A stretch of DNA of 64,000 nucleotides. It comes from Synergistaceae bacterium. GTDB taxonomy: Bacteria > Synergistota > Synergistia > Synergistales > Aminobacteriaceae. This document shows, one piece after another, positions 1 to 7,270 of this stretch. Below the pieces are notes generated by a model. The model worked only from the letters and a program-made list of their open reading frames with translations. It did not search any database and had not been told where the DNA came from. Position 1 is the stretch's first letter, and each line of letters starts with the position of its first letter. Made by a program: the position numbers and the translations under genes. Where the stretch lies: the NCBI GenBank assembly GCA_018436725.1, contig JAHDKT010000054.1:1-64000 (forward strand), given 5' to 3'.

Positions 1-816
1 CATGGCGATGAACGCCAGGGAATCCCTCGGCAGCGGGATGTTCGCGTAGCCGATCAGCAGCGTCTCGCCCACGCCGAGCAGCAGCGACGCGAGCACCGCC
101 CCCGGCAGCGAGCCGAGCCCGCCGACGACGATGAGAGCGAGGCACTTGTACGCCGGAACCGCCCCCATGGTGGGGTAGACCTGGTTGAAGTAGATGCCGA
201 CGAGAATGCCCGCGACCGCCGCCACGGCGGAGCCGAGGGCGAAGGTCATGCTGATGGTGAACGCGCCGTCGATCCCCATCGCACCCGCGACGTCCCGATC
301 CTGCGACGTCGCCCGCATGGCGAGGCCGAACTCGGTCTTCGTCACGACGAACCAGAGGAGCAGCAGGACGGAGGCGCTCACGGCGTAGATGGAGATGATC
401 GCCGGTGAAATGACGACGCCGCGCACGGTGATGCCGGGAAAGGGCAACTCTGCGGGGAAGGAGAGGATGTACGGGCCGCCGACGAGCCGGAAAATCTCCT
501 CCAGCGCGAGGAAGACGGCGATGCTCCCGATGAGCGGGACGAACGGGGGAAACTTCAGCAGCGGCGTGTAGATCAGCCGTTCGATAACCACGCCGAGGAG
601 CGCGCAGAAGACCATCGCGCCGAGGACGGCCAGAAGCAGACTGCCGGTGTGCGAGTAGACGTACAGGCCGGAGTAGGCTCCGGCGGTGTACACCCCGGCG
701 TGCGCCACGTGGAGAATGCGCAGGACGCCGTACACGAGGGCCAGTCCGAGCGTGATCAGGGCGTAGATCGCCCCCATGGCCGCCCCGTTCAGAAGTTGCT
801 CGATGAAAAGCTGCAT
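1..816 (-). CDS. livH: LivH-type branched-chain amino acid ABC transporter permease (3' end outside window)
   Basis: Inner-membrane permease of a HAAT-family ABC importer for branched-chain or related amino acids. The reading frame is open on the minus strand from an ATG at 816 to the window edge (272 codons, no stop), so the C-terminus is missing. The N-terminus starts MQLFIEQLLNGAAMGAIYAL, which is the usual LivH opening. It is followed by the family-typical GLALVYGVLRILHVAHAG helix, by KTEFGLAMRATSQDRDVAGA (the cytoplasmic coupling loop) and by LIVVGGLGSLPGA near the end, all LivH hallmarks. The rest of the operon (livM, livG, livF, binding protein) would lie to the left of the window. The family call is firm. 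The exact substrate is not visible. Confidence 0.9.
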   Translation of the reverse strand, partial: MQLFIEQLLNGAAMGAIYALITLGLALVYGVLRILHVAHAGVYTAGAYSGLYVYSHTGSLLLAVLGAMVFCALLGVVIERLIYTPLLKFPPFVPLIGSIAVFLALEEIFRLVGGPYILSFPAELPFPGITVRGVVISPAIISIYAVSASVLLLLWFVVTKTEFGLAMRATSQDRDVAGAMGIDGAFTISMTFALGSAVAAVAGILVGIYFNQVYPTMGAVPAYKCLALIVVGGLGSLPGAVLASLLLGVGETLLIGYANIPLPRDSLAFIAM

Positions 817-912
817 GACGGACACCAACCTCCAGAAAACTCCGGATTGCGCCGCGCGAAAAAGATTCCGGTGCGGAGAGCGTCGGAAGTATCTTCGAGC
901 GGAACGAAAATA

Positions 913-918
913 ATTCTA
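913..918 (-). promoter_or_regulatory. possible -10 element upstream of livH
   Basis: On the minus strand the 230-bp gap between pcp and livH contains TAGAAT, about 95 bp before the livH start. No good -35 lies 17 bp upstream, so this is only a weak promoter candidate. Confidence 0.3.
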
Positions 919-1046
919 GCACACGCCGGGCGCTTTCGGAAAAGCTCCCCGATGCGCACGCGCATTCTCCGCGCAGCGGACGCCGCCAAAAAGCGGCCTT
1001 TGCGCATCACGACCCGCGCGGATGCGGAAGACGCCGCGAACGTTCT

Positions 1047-1688
1047 TCAGTGCTCCGCGCCTCCGACAAGCTTCGCGTCGCGCTCCACGAGGACGATCGC
1101 CTCGACGGCCGCTTCCAGCGCAGACGCGATGGTCCCCGCCGACATCGAGGGGAGCGAGTCCTTCGCGACCACCTGTTCCGGAAGGTACGGGACGTGGATG
1201 AATCCGGCCTTCGCGGACAGCCCTCGTTTTTCGATCTCGCGGAGCACGCCGTAGAGGACGTGGTTGCAGACGAACGTCCCCGCCGTGTTCGAGACCTTCG
1301 CGGGAACGCCCCTCTTCCGGATGCGCTCGACGACGGCCTTGACCGGTATCGTGGCGAAACAGGCCGCTGGACCGTCCGGATCGATCGGTTCGTCCACCGG
1401 CTGGTTCCCCTCGTTGTCGGGGATGCGGGCGTCGTCCACGTTGATGCCGATACGCTCCACCGTCATCTCGAAGCGCCCTCCGGCCTGACCGACCATCAGA
1501 ACGCGGTCCGCGCCCCACTCGTCGACGCGCCGCATGATCGCGTCGATGGACTTGCGGAAGACCGTCGGAATCTCAAGCACGGCCACCTCGGCCCCCGCTA
1601 TCGAAGCCGGAAGCCGCTTCACCGCTTCGAAGGCGGGGTTGACCGTATCCCCGCCGAACGGGTCGAACCCCGTCACAAGCACTTTCAT
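1047..1688 (-). CDS. pcp: Pyrrolidone-carboxylate peptidase (pyroglutamyl peptidase I)
   Basis: Cytosolic cysteine peptidase of family C15, which removes N-terminal pyroglutamate from peptides. The protein has 213 residues, the normal family length. The N-terminus MKVLVTGFDPFGGDTVNPA is the family signature. The catalytic triad can be placed at Glu78 (in EMTVERIGIN), Cys141 (in NTAGTFVCNHVLY) and His165 (in FIHVPYLPEQ). A ribosome-binding site AAAGGAGAGA precedes the ATG at 1688. It lies between livH and a DHH phosphoesterase with gaps of about 150-230 bp, so it may be transcribed alone. It fits the peptide-scavenging theme of the window. Confidence 0.95.
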   Translation of the reverse strand: MKVLVTGFDPFGGDTVNPAFEAVKRLPASIAGAEVAVLEIPTVFRKSIDAIMRRVDEWGADRVLMVGQAGGRFEMTVERIGINVDDARIPDNEGNQPVDEPIDPDGPAACFATIPVKAVVERIRKRGVPAKVSNTAGTFVCNHVLYGVLREIEKRGLSAKAGFIHVPYLPEQVVAKDSLPSMSAGTIASALEAAVEAIVLVERDAKLVGGAEH

Positions 1689-1841
1689 CGTCTCGTCTCT
1701 CCTTTCGGAATACTTTCCATACGGAATTTCAGGCGAACGGCGAGCCGAACTCCTCGTAAGCGCGCTCCGGCGGGGGCGTCGCGCCGAAAGCCGCCGCGCC
1801 GCCGCGAAAGAAGACGCTACCGGAAGATCCGGCGTCCGTCG

Positions 1842-2837
1842 CTACTTTTTTCCGGTCTTCCCCGAGGCGAAGAGGTCGCCCAGCGTCACGCCCGTGGGGC
1901 GCTCGGAGTCCTTGATCGTCCGGAGGGCCGCCATGATCGTCGTGCGGATCTGCTCGGGGGAGTAGGAGGAGGGGAAGTAGAGCGCCGCCGAATCGTCGTG
2001 CCCTCCGCCCCTTATCTTCTTTCCGTCGCGGAGCATCCCGACCACCTTGCCGGCCGTCTCGTTCCGGCTGCGCATCGACACCGCCCACTCGCCCGAGTAG
2101 CGCTTCGCCGCCACCGCGACCAGCAGGGGCGGGTTCGCCATCCGGTCGAGCACGAGGCCGCCGAAGTCGGATACGTCGCCGAACTCGAGGATGCCCGGCT
2201 CGACGAAGGCGAGGTCGTCTTTGCTCTTTCCGATCTTCTCCACCGCGAGGGCGAAGCGCTTCTCCTGCTTATCGACGAACTCCTCGGCGGCGGCGCGCTC
2301 GTGCGGAAGGAGGACGGCCTCGGGATTCGCCGCCAGCCGCGCGAAGAGGCTCTGCGGGCCACAGAGGGTGATGAGCGCCTGCCAGAGGCGGCTGTCCGGA
2401 TGCTCGTTGATCCAGAGATCCCGGTCGTTCGCCAGCTCCACGAGGAGGGCGAGGCGCTCCATTCCGGGCGCGCCCGCCTCCACGAGCCAGCGGTAGTACA
2501 CCTTCGCCGCGCAGAACCGCGTGTCCACCACGGCCCAGGGGCGGTTGCCGTACCGCGCCGCCGTGGTGTCGTGATGGTCGAAGAGGAAGGGGGGATCGTC
2601 GGCGATGTAGCGCTTGTCGAGCTTGTCGATCGTCCGCTCGTCCTGGCAGAAGAGATCGACGACGACGAACTCCTGCCCGGCCTCGATGCTCTCGAGGATG
2701 AGAGAATCCACCGAGCCGTACCCGGCGAGCGAGACCTTCAGCGGCCGCGTCGGCTGCCAGCGGTGCCAGGCGACGGCGGCCGCGGCGATGCCGTCGAGGT
2801 CGGTGTGGCTGATGATGTGAAGCAGCGAGTGATCCAT
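1842..2837 (-). CDS. DHH/DHHA1-family phosphoesterase
   Basis: Predicted Mn-dependent phosphodiesterase of the DHH superfamily, 331 residues. Visible motifs in order are SHTDLDGIAA near the N-terminus (motif I), VDLFCQDE (motif II), FDHHDTT (the DHH motif), ANDRDLW (motif IV) and a C-terminal GGGHDDSAA, which is the DHHA1 substrate-binding element. The start was placed at the ATG at 2837 (MDHSLLHIISHTD) because AAAGGAGA lies just upstream. The longer frame to 2945 would add an implausible Arg-rich leader that runs into the origin. Members degrade nanoRNA, pAp or cyclic dinucleotides. Which of these applies here cannot be told. It is divergent from dnaA across oriC. Confidence 0.85.
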   Translation of the reverse strand: MDHSLLHIISHTDLDGIAAAAVAWHRWQPTRPLKVSLAGYGSVDSLILESIEAGQEFVVVDLFCQDERTIDKLDKRYIADDPPFLFDHHDTTAARYGNRPWAVVDTRFCAAKVYYRWLVEAGAPGMERLALLVELANDRDLWINEHPDSRLWQALITLCGPQSLFARLAANPEAVLLPHERAAAEEFVDKQEKRFALAVEKIGKSKDDLAFVEPGILEFGDVSDFGGLVLDRMANPPLLVAVAAKRYSGEWAVSMRSRNETAGKVVGMLRDGKKIRGGGHDDSAALYFPSSYSPEQIRTTIMAALRTIKDSERPTGVTLGDLFASGKTGKK

Positions 2838-2906
2838 GAACGTACTCTCCTTTGGCGGAACGTCGCGGACATCCGAACGACGGACGGCGCTCCCTCTCCG
2901 ACGGTG

Positions 2907-3297
2907 TGTGGATAAAACTCCCGTTGCGTATTCTACCCTTTTCACGCCCTCTTTGAAACCTCACCCCCGGCGAAAATTTAGACGGCGTACCGGAGCGGGC
3001 GATTTCCGGGAGGACATCCACAACCATCCACACCGCTTATCCACATCGGTGGAAACTTTGTGGATAAATAGCTCGTTTTGCTCCCTGCAAGCACGGAGAG
3101 TTTTGTGGAGGGACCGCGAATTTTGTAACAACTTCTTTACACTCGTCCGCATCGGCCATTCTACCTATCCACAAAACGAAACCCCGTATGTGGATATGTG
3201 GATAAGTTTTGTGGACAACTTGCCTCTTCTCGCGGGTATTTCGTACCGGAGCGGGTTTTTTTCCGGTTTTCCACCGCGAGCATGCAGCTTATCCACA
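2907..3297. other. oriC: oriC, upstream DnaA-box cluster
   Basis: The 506-bp gap between the DHH gene and dnaA holds no gene but many DnaA boxes (consensus TTATNCACA or its complement TGTGGATAA). Perfect boxes are at 2907-2915, 3059-3067 and 3197-3205 (TGTGGATAA) and at 3037-3045 and 3289-3297 (TTATCCACA). One-mismatch boxes are at 3165-3173, 3189-3197 and 3210-3218. Two more near-matches (CATCCACA) lie around 3016-3032. Spacing is irregular and orientation is mixed. The position directly before dnaA is typical of a bacterial origin and of dnaA autoregulation. Confidence 0.92.
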
Positions 3298-3342
3298 GTC
3301 TCTGTGATAATATGGTGCCATTCTCAGCATGAGGTGAAGTAT

Positions 3343-3351
3343 TGTGGACAA
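3343..3351 (-). promoter_or_regulatory. near-consensus DnaA box over the dnaA start codon
   Basis: TGTGGACAA overlaps the GTG start of dnaA and differs at one base from the DnaA box. Binding there could reduce translation or transcription of dnaA. This is an inference from position only. Confidence 0.45.
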
Positions 3352-4669
3352 CGATTTACAGCATCTGTGGGAACACATTCTCGAAGAGGCGGTTTCGCAG
3401 CTTCCTGCGGGAGCCACCGATACGTGGCTCAGAACCTGCGCTCCCACCGAGTTCACGGACGGCGTCCTCGTTCTCGACGTTCCCAATGTTTTTGTGAAGG
3501 AACAGATATCCTCCCGCTTTCTGAAAGAGCTTGTCCGCATCTTCGCGGAGAGCGGCGGGGGGCGTTCCATCGAACTCCGGGTGGGCTCGGAAACGCGGAA
3601 GGAAGAGCGCGAACGCGCCGAACGCGCCGTCTCCGCCGGGAACATCGAATCCCGCAGCGGCCTGAACCCGGGGTATCTCTTCAACTCGTTCGTCGTGGGC
3701 AAGTCGAACCGCCTTGCGCACGCCGCGAGCCTCGCCGTGGCCGAGACGCCCGGAGAGGCGTACAACCCGCTCTTCATCTGGGGGGGCGTCGGCCTTGGAA
3801 AGACGCATCTCATGCACGCCATCGGCCACTACGTGCTCGACCGGAACTCGAACTCCCGCGTGACCTACGTCAGCTCGGAGAAGTTCATCAACGAGTTCAT
3901 CCAGTCGATCAAGAACAACAAGACGCAGGAGTTCAAGTCGAAATACCGGAGCGTGGACATCCTGCTCATCGACGACATCCAGTTTCTGGGCAACAAGGGC
4001 AGCAGCCAGGAGGAGTTTTTCCATACGTTCAATCAGCTCCACACCTCGAAGAAGCAGATCATCATCTGCTCCGACCGGCCGCCGAAGGAGATTCAGAGCA
4101 TCGAGGACCGTCTGGTGAGCCGCTTCGAATGGGGGCTGGTGACGGACATCCAGTCGCCGGATCTGGAGACGCGTATCGCGATTCTCCAGAAGAAGGCGCA
4201 GCTCCGCCGCTACAATATTCCCGACGATGTTATCAACTTTCTCGCGATCAACATCCCCAGCAACATCCGCGAACTGGAGGGAGCGCTGAACCGGGTGGTG
4301 GCCTGCGCGGAACTCGCCGCCGAGCCTATCAACGAAGAGAACACGAGGGAGTGGCTGAAGGACGTCATCCGCAAGGACGTGCGCGGCCCCGTGAGCATCG
4401 ACTCCATCCAGAACACCGTGGCCGATTTTTTTAACATGACGGTGACCGATCTGTTGAGTTCGAAGAGAACGTCGGACCTCGCGCTCGCCCGTCAGATCGC
4501 CATGTACCTCTGCCGCAAGGTTACGGAGTCGAGCCTTCAGCAGGTCGGCATGGCGTTCAAGAAGAAGGACCATACGACGGTGCTTCACGCGCACAGAAAA
4601 ATATCGCAGATGATAAAAGAGCAGCCGCGGATCAAACAGATTGTGGATACTATAGAGGGAAAGCTGTGA
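3344..4669 (+). CDS. dnaA: Chromosomal replication initiator protein DnaA
   Basis: AAA+ initiator that binds DnaA boxes and opens the origin. It has 441 residues, normal length. Domain I is residues 1-80 (starts MDNDLQHLWEHIL), followed by a short linker rich in Glu and Arg. Domain III has Walker A GGVGLGKTH near residue 147, Walker B LLIDDIQF near 206, and the sensor region with ICSDRPPKEI. Domain IV ends with the DNA-binding signature DHTTVLHAHRKI near residue 408. The GTG start at 3344 is supported by GAGGTGA about 7 bp upstream and by the conserved N-terminus. The gene sits between two clusters of DnaA boxes, so it is part of the origin architecture. Confidence 0.98.
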   Translation: MDNDLQHLWEHILEEAVSQLPAGATDTWLRTCAPTEFTDGVLVLDVPNVFVKEQISSRFLKELVRIFAESGGGRSIELRVGSETRKEERERAERAVSAGNIESRSGLNPGYLFNSFVVGKSNRLAHAASLAVAETPGEAYNPLFIWGGVGLGKTHLMHAIGHYVLDRNSNSRVTYVSSEKFINEFIQSIKNNKTQEFKSKYRSVDILLIDDIQFLGNKGSSQEEFFHTFNQLHTSKKQIIICSDRPPKEIQSIEDRLVSRFEWGLVTDIQSPDLETRIAILQKKAQLRRYNIPDDVINFLAINIPSNIRELEGALNRVVACAELAAEPINEENTREWLKDVIRKDVRGPVSIDSIQNTVADFFNMTVTDLLSSKRTSDLALARQIAMYLCRKVTESSLQQVGMAFKKKDHTTVLHAHRKISQMIKEQPRIKQIVDTIEGKL

Positions 4670-4684
4670 TGTTCGGGGTCGAAT

Positions 4685-4853
4685 TGTGGATAACTCGCCC
4701 TGAATGAAAAAATACACGGAATGTCCTGTGGACAGTGTGGATAATTTCTGAATGAATCGCCCAGACCTGTCCACAGTGGATATGTTCGTCGTCGGAACGT
4801 ACGGAGACGGTTATCCACAATATGCACACCCCTTATTACCATTACTGCTACTA
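4685..4853. other. oriC: oriC, downstream DnaA-box cluster with DnaA-trio unwinding element
   Basis: The dnaA-dnaN gap carries perfect DnaA boxes at 4685-4693 and 4736-4744 (TGTGGATAA) and at 4811-4819 (TTATCCACA). The last is joined directly to a one-mismatch box at 4820-4828 (ATATGCACA). A short C-rich spacer (4829-4832) follows, then seven consecutive triplets TTA TTA CCA TTA CTG CTA CTA at 4833-4853, then an A-rich stretch. Read on the complementary strand the triplets fit the DnaA-trio (3'-[G/A]A[T]-5'). The order tandem boxes, GC spacer, trio is the basal unwinding system known from Bacillus subtilis. Strand opening probably begins here. Confidence 0.85.
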
Positions 4854-4893
4854 AAACCAAAACAATAAAAGATGAGACCCAGGAGGGAAACGA

Positions 4894-6072
4894 ATGAGAC
4901 TGCAAATCAGCAAGGGAGAGTTCATGAAAAACTGGCAGGTCGCCGAAAGAAGCACCAGCCCGAAAAGTACGATCAATTCCCTCACAGGCGTTCTTCTGCG
5001 GACCTCCGACGCGGACAACACCGTACTGCTGGAGGCGACCGATCTGAAGACATCGATCAAATGCGTCTCCCAAGGAGTGCTCGTCGAAGAAGAAGGAGAG
5101 GCCGTTCTTCCCGTCAAACTCGTAGGCGAACTTTTCAAAAAAGCGCCGACGAACGTCTTCACAGTCTCCATCACCGACGGAAAGGGAACCATCATCGCGG
5201 GCCGAAACCGCTACAGGTTCACCACCTACGCCCCCCGCGAGTTTCCGAAACTCCCCGTCTCGGAGAGCGCGTCGTTCTTCTGCGCGACCACGGCGTCGGA
5301 GCTGCTCCGCGCGGTCTCCGAAGGAACGGTCGCCTGCACCACGGGCGAGGAGTTCCCGAAGTACCTCGGGACGGCGTTCTTTCAGCTTCGGGACGGTGAA
5401 ATGCGCGTCGTGGCCACCGACGGCAGACGTCTTTCTCTTTCGAAGTGCCAGCCCGTCCGGAGCGGAGAAAATCACGACTTTCTTCTTCCGATCGCCGGAG
5501 TCCGCGAGCTGCAGCGTCTTCTCGCCGCTATCGACGGAGAGTCTCCCATCGAGGTGCTTATGGAGAGCACGCTGGTTTTCTTTCAGATGGGTTCTATGGA
5601 ATTCTCGGTTCGCAGGGTCGACGCAGCCTTCCCGAATTATGAAAATATACTGAACCCGCAGACGACGACGACGATGGACATCGACAGGCACGATCTCATC
5701 GGCGCCCTCGAACGCGTCGACGTCATCGTCCGCGATTTCAGCCGCATGGTGCTCATTCGCCTCTCTCCCGAGGGCGACCTCGTGCTCACGGGAAAAGCTC
5801 CGGAGACCGGCGCGGTGGAGGAGATCCTCGACGCGAAGATCGAAGGGGAATCGCTGACCGTGGCATTCAACGTCGCCTTCTTGCTCGAAGGACTGAAGGC
5901 TCTCTACGGAGACAGGGTATTCATCAGCTTCAACGGGCCCGACGGACAGATGACCATGCTCCGGCCGGGGGAGAAGGATTTCCTCTACATGGCTATGCCG
6001 ATCAAGATCAACCCGAACGAAATACTCCGCGACGAAATGGACGAGGAGGACGAAGCGGAGATGCCCGATTAA
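4894..6072 (+). CDS. dnaN: DNA polymerase III sliding clamp (beta subunit)
   Basis: Ring-shaped processivity factor of the replicative polymerase. It has 392 residues, slightly longer than the usual 365-380 because of an acidic C-terminal tail (DEMDEEDEAEMPD). The N-terminus MRLQISKGEF and the internal segments VVATDGRRLSLSK and RRVDAAFPNYENI are clamp hallmarks. The last structural segment ends with FLYMAMPIKI, the position of the usual clamp end MPMR, so the acidic tail is an extension beyond it. The ribosome-binding site AGGAGG at 4881-4886 supports the ATG at 4894. The next gene, recF, starts 9 bp after the stop. Confidence 0.97.
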   Translation: MRLQISKGEFMKNWQVAERSTSPKSTINSLTGVLLRTSDADNTVLLEATDLKTSIKCVSQGVLVEEEGEAVLPVKLVGELFKKAPTNVFTVSITDGKGTIIAGRNRYRFTTYAPREFPKLPVSESASFFCATTASELLRAVSEGTVACTTGEEFPKYLGTAFFQLRDGEMRVVATDGRRLSLSKCQPVRSGENHDFLLPIAGVRELQRLLAAIDGESPIEVLMESTLVFFQMGSMEFSVRRVDAAFPNYENILNPQTTTTMDIDRHDLIGALERVDVIVRDFSRMVLIRLSPEGDLVLTGKAPETGAVEEILDAKIEGESLTVAFNVAFLLEGLKALYGDRVFISFNGPDGQMTMLRPGEKDFLYMAMPIKINPNEILRDEMDEEDEAEMPD

Positions 6073-6081
6073 GGAAAGTCC

Positions 6082-7137
6082 ATGCGCTGCGGGGCGCTTC
6101 GCCTTCGGAACTTCAAGAACATATCGACCGGGGAGATCCTCTGGGACGAAGGGATGAACCTTCTCGTCGGAAAGAACGGCGCGGGGAAGACCAACTGCCT
6201 CGAAGCGCTTCACCTGCTGCTCGGCTGGGGGCCCCTCGGCGAGCGGAAAGATATCGCTTCGTGGGGGAGCGCCGAGACGAAAACGTACATCGTCGGCGAC
6301 TTCTTCGGCGAGGAGGAGGCGTTTCTCGCGCTCGGCATCGGAGGGGGGACCCTCGTCAAGTACAACGGAAAGCGCTGCTCATTTCCCGAGATTCGCTCGG
6401 TAGCTCCGTCGCTCGCTTTTCTCCCCTCGGACATGACGCTGCTCGACGGTACTCCGGCGGGGAGGCGTTCCTTCCTCGACCGGCTGTGCGCGCTGCTTTG
6501 GCCGCTCTATGCGCGGCGTCTCGTCGAGTTCCGCCGGGCGGTGCGCCACAGAACGATGCTCCTGCGCCAGGGAGCCTCGCTCGGCGCGCTCTCCAAGGCG
6601 ATGGCGCCGCTGGCCTCGTGGCTCTGGGGGGCGAGGGCGTCCGCCGTCGACGCGCTTTCGGAGGGGCTTGCGCCGCTTTCGGAGCTTCTGCCCAGCCCGA
6701 TCGGCCTGGCGCACGTCAGGGGCGGCGCGGGGAGAGCGAAGGACCCTCTCGAAGACTGGTGGGAATCGCTCGACGCGCGGAGAGAGAAGGAGAGGCTCTG
6801 CTGCTCGCCTCTCGTCGGGCCTCACAGGGACGATCTCGCCGTTCGTTGCGGCGACCGGCCCGCCGCTTCCTGCCTCAGCAGGGGGCAAAAACGCCGCGCC
6901 TCCGCGGCGCTGATGATAGCCGCCGGACGGTGCGTCGAGCGCCGCCTCCGCCGTTCGCCGATCCTGCTGCTCGACGAGATCGCCTCCGAACTCGACGCCG
7001 CCGGGCGCAGGATCACCGTGGACGCGCTCCGGGCGACCGGGTGGCAGGTAGTCGCCACGGCCGCCGAGGAGGTCGTTCCCGACTGGCCCGGACTGACGCT
7101 GCGGGTCGACGGAGGCGCCGTCCTCCCGCTCCCGTGA
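6082..7137 (+). CDS. recF: DNA replication and repair protein RecF
   Basis: SMC-like ATPase that loads RecA at gaps with RecO and RecR. It has 351 residues, normal length. The N-terminus RLRNFKNIS is typical, Walker A GKNGAGKTN is near residue 30, the ABC-type signature LSRGQKRR is near 264 and Walker B ILLLDEIASELD near 293. It follows dnaN after 9 bp with AAGGAAAG as ribosome-binding site, so the two genes are probably co-transcribed. The middle part is Arg- and Ala-rich and has diverged more than the ATPase motifs. Confidence 0.95.
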   Translation: MRCGALRLRNFKNISTGEILWDEGMNLLVGKNGAGKTNCLEALHLLLGWGPLGERKDIASWGSAETKTYIVGDFFGEEEAFLALGIGGGTLVKYNGKRCSFPEIRSVAPSLAFLPSDMTLLDGTPAGRRSFLDRLCALLWPLYARRLVEFRRAVRHRTMLLRQGASLGALSKAMAPLASWLWGARASAVDALSEGLAPLSELLPSPIGLAHVRGGAGRAKDPLEDWWESLDARREKERLCCSPLVGPHRDDLAVRCGDRPAASCLSRGQKRRASAALMIAAGRCVERRLRRSPILLLDEIASELDAAGRRITVDALRATGWQVVATAAEEVVPDWPGLTLRVDGGAVLPLP

Positions 7138-7245
7138 GCCGCTCTTCTCCCGAAATCTCATGCCCCGGCCGCTCGCTCGCCGCTGAAGAGCCCGAACCCG
7201 GTGTCGCGATAAAACCGCGGAGCCTCTATCGAAGGTCTTTGCCGA

Positions 7246-7251
7246 TATAAT
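7246..7251 (+). promoter_or_regulatory. -10 element before mnmG
   Basis: A perfect TATAAT lies 20 bp before the mnmG start in the 133-bp recF-mnmG gap. No clear -35 is 17 bp upstream. The transcript would have a very short leader. Confidence 0.4.
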
Positions 7252-7270
7252 TAAAGGATAGTGATGATAT

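Noticed and set aside
649-2915. Long plus-strand open frames opposite pcp and the DHH gene
   Set aside because: They are shadow frames of GC-rich coding on the other strand. Their translations are Arg-, Gly- and His-rich without any known motif, while the minus-strand proteins show complete catalytic motifs.
2838-2945. Longer start for the DHH phosphoesterase at 2945
   Set aside because: It would add 36 Arg-rich residues reaching over a DnaA box, while the ATG at 2837 has a good ribosome-binding site and the family N-terminus.
3356-4774. Minus-strand frame of 472 codons across dnaA
   Set aside because: Its frame is an antisense shadow of dnaA, with no domain and no ribosome-binding site.
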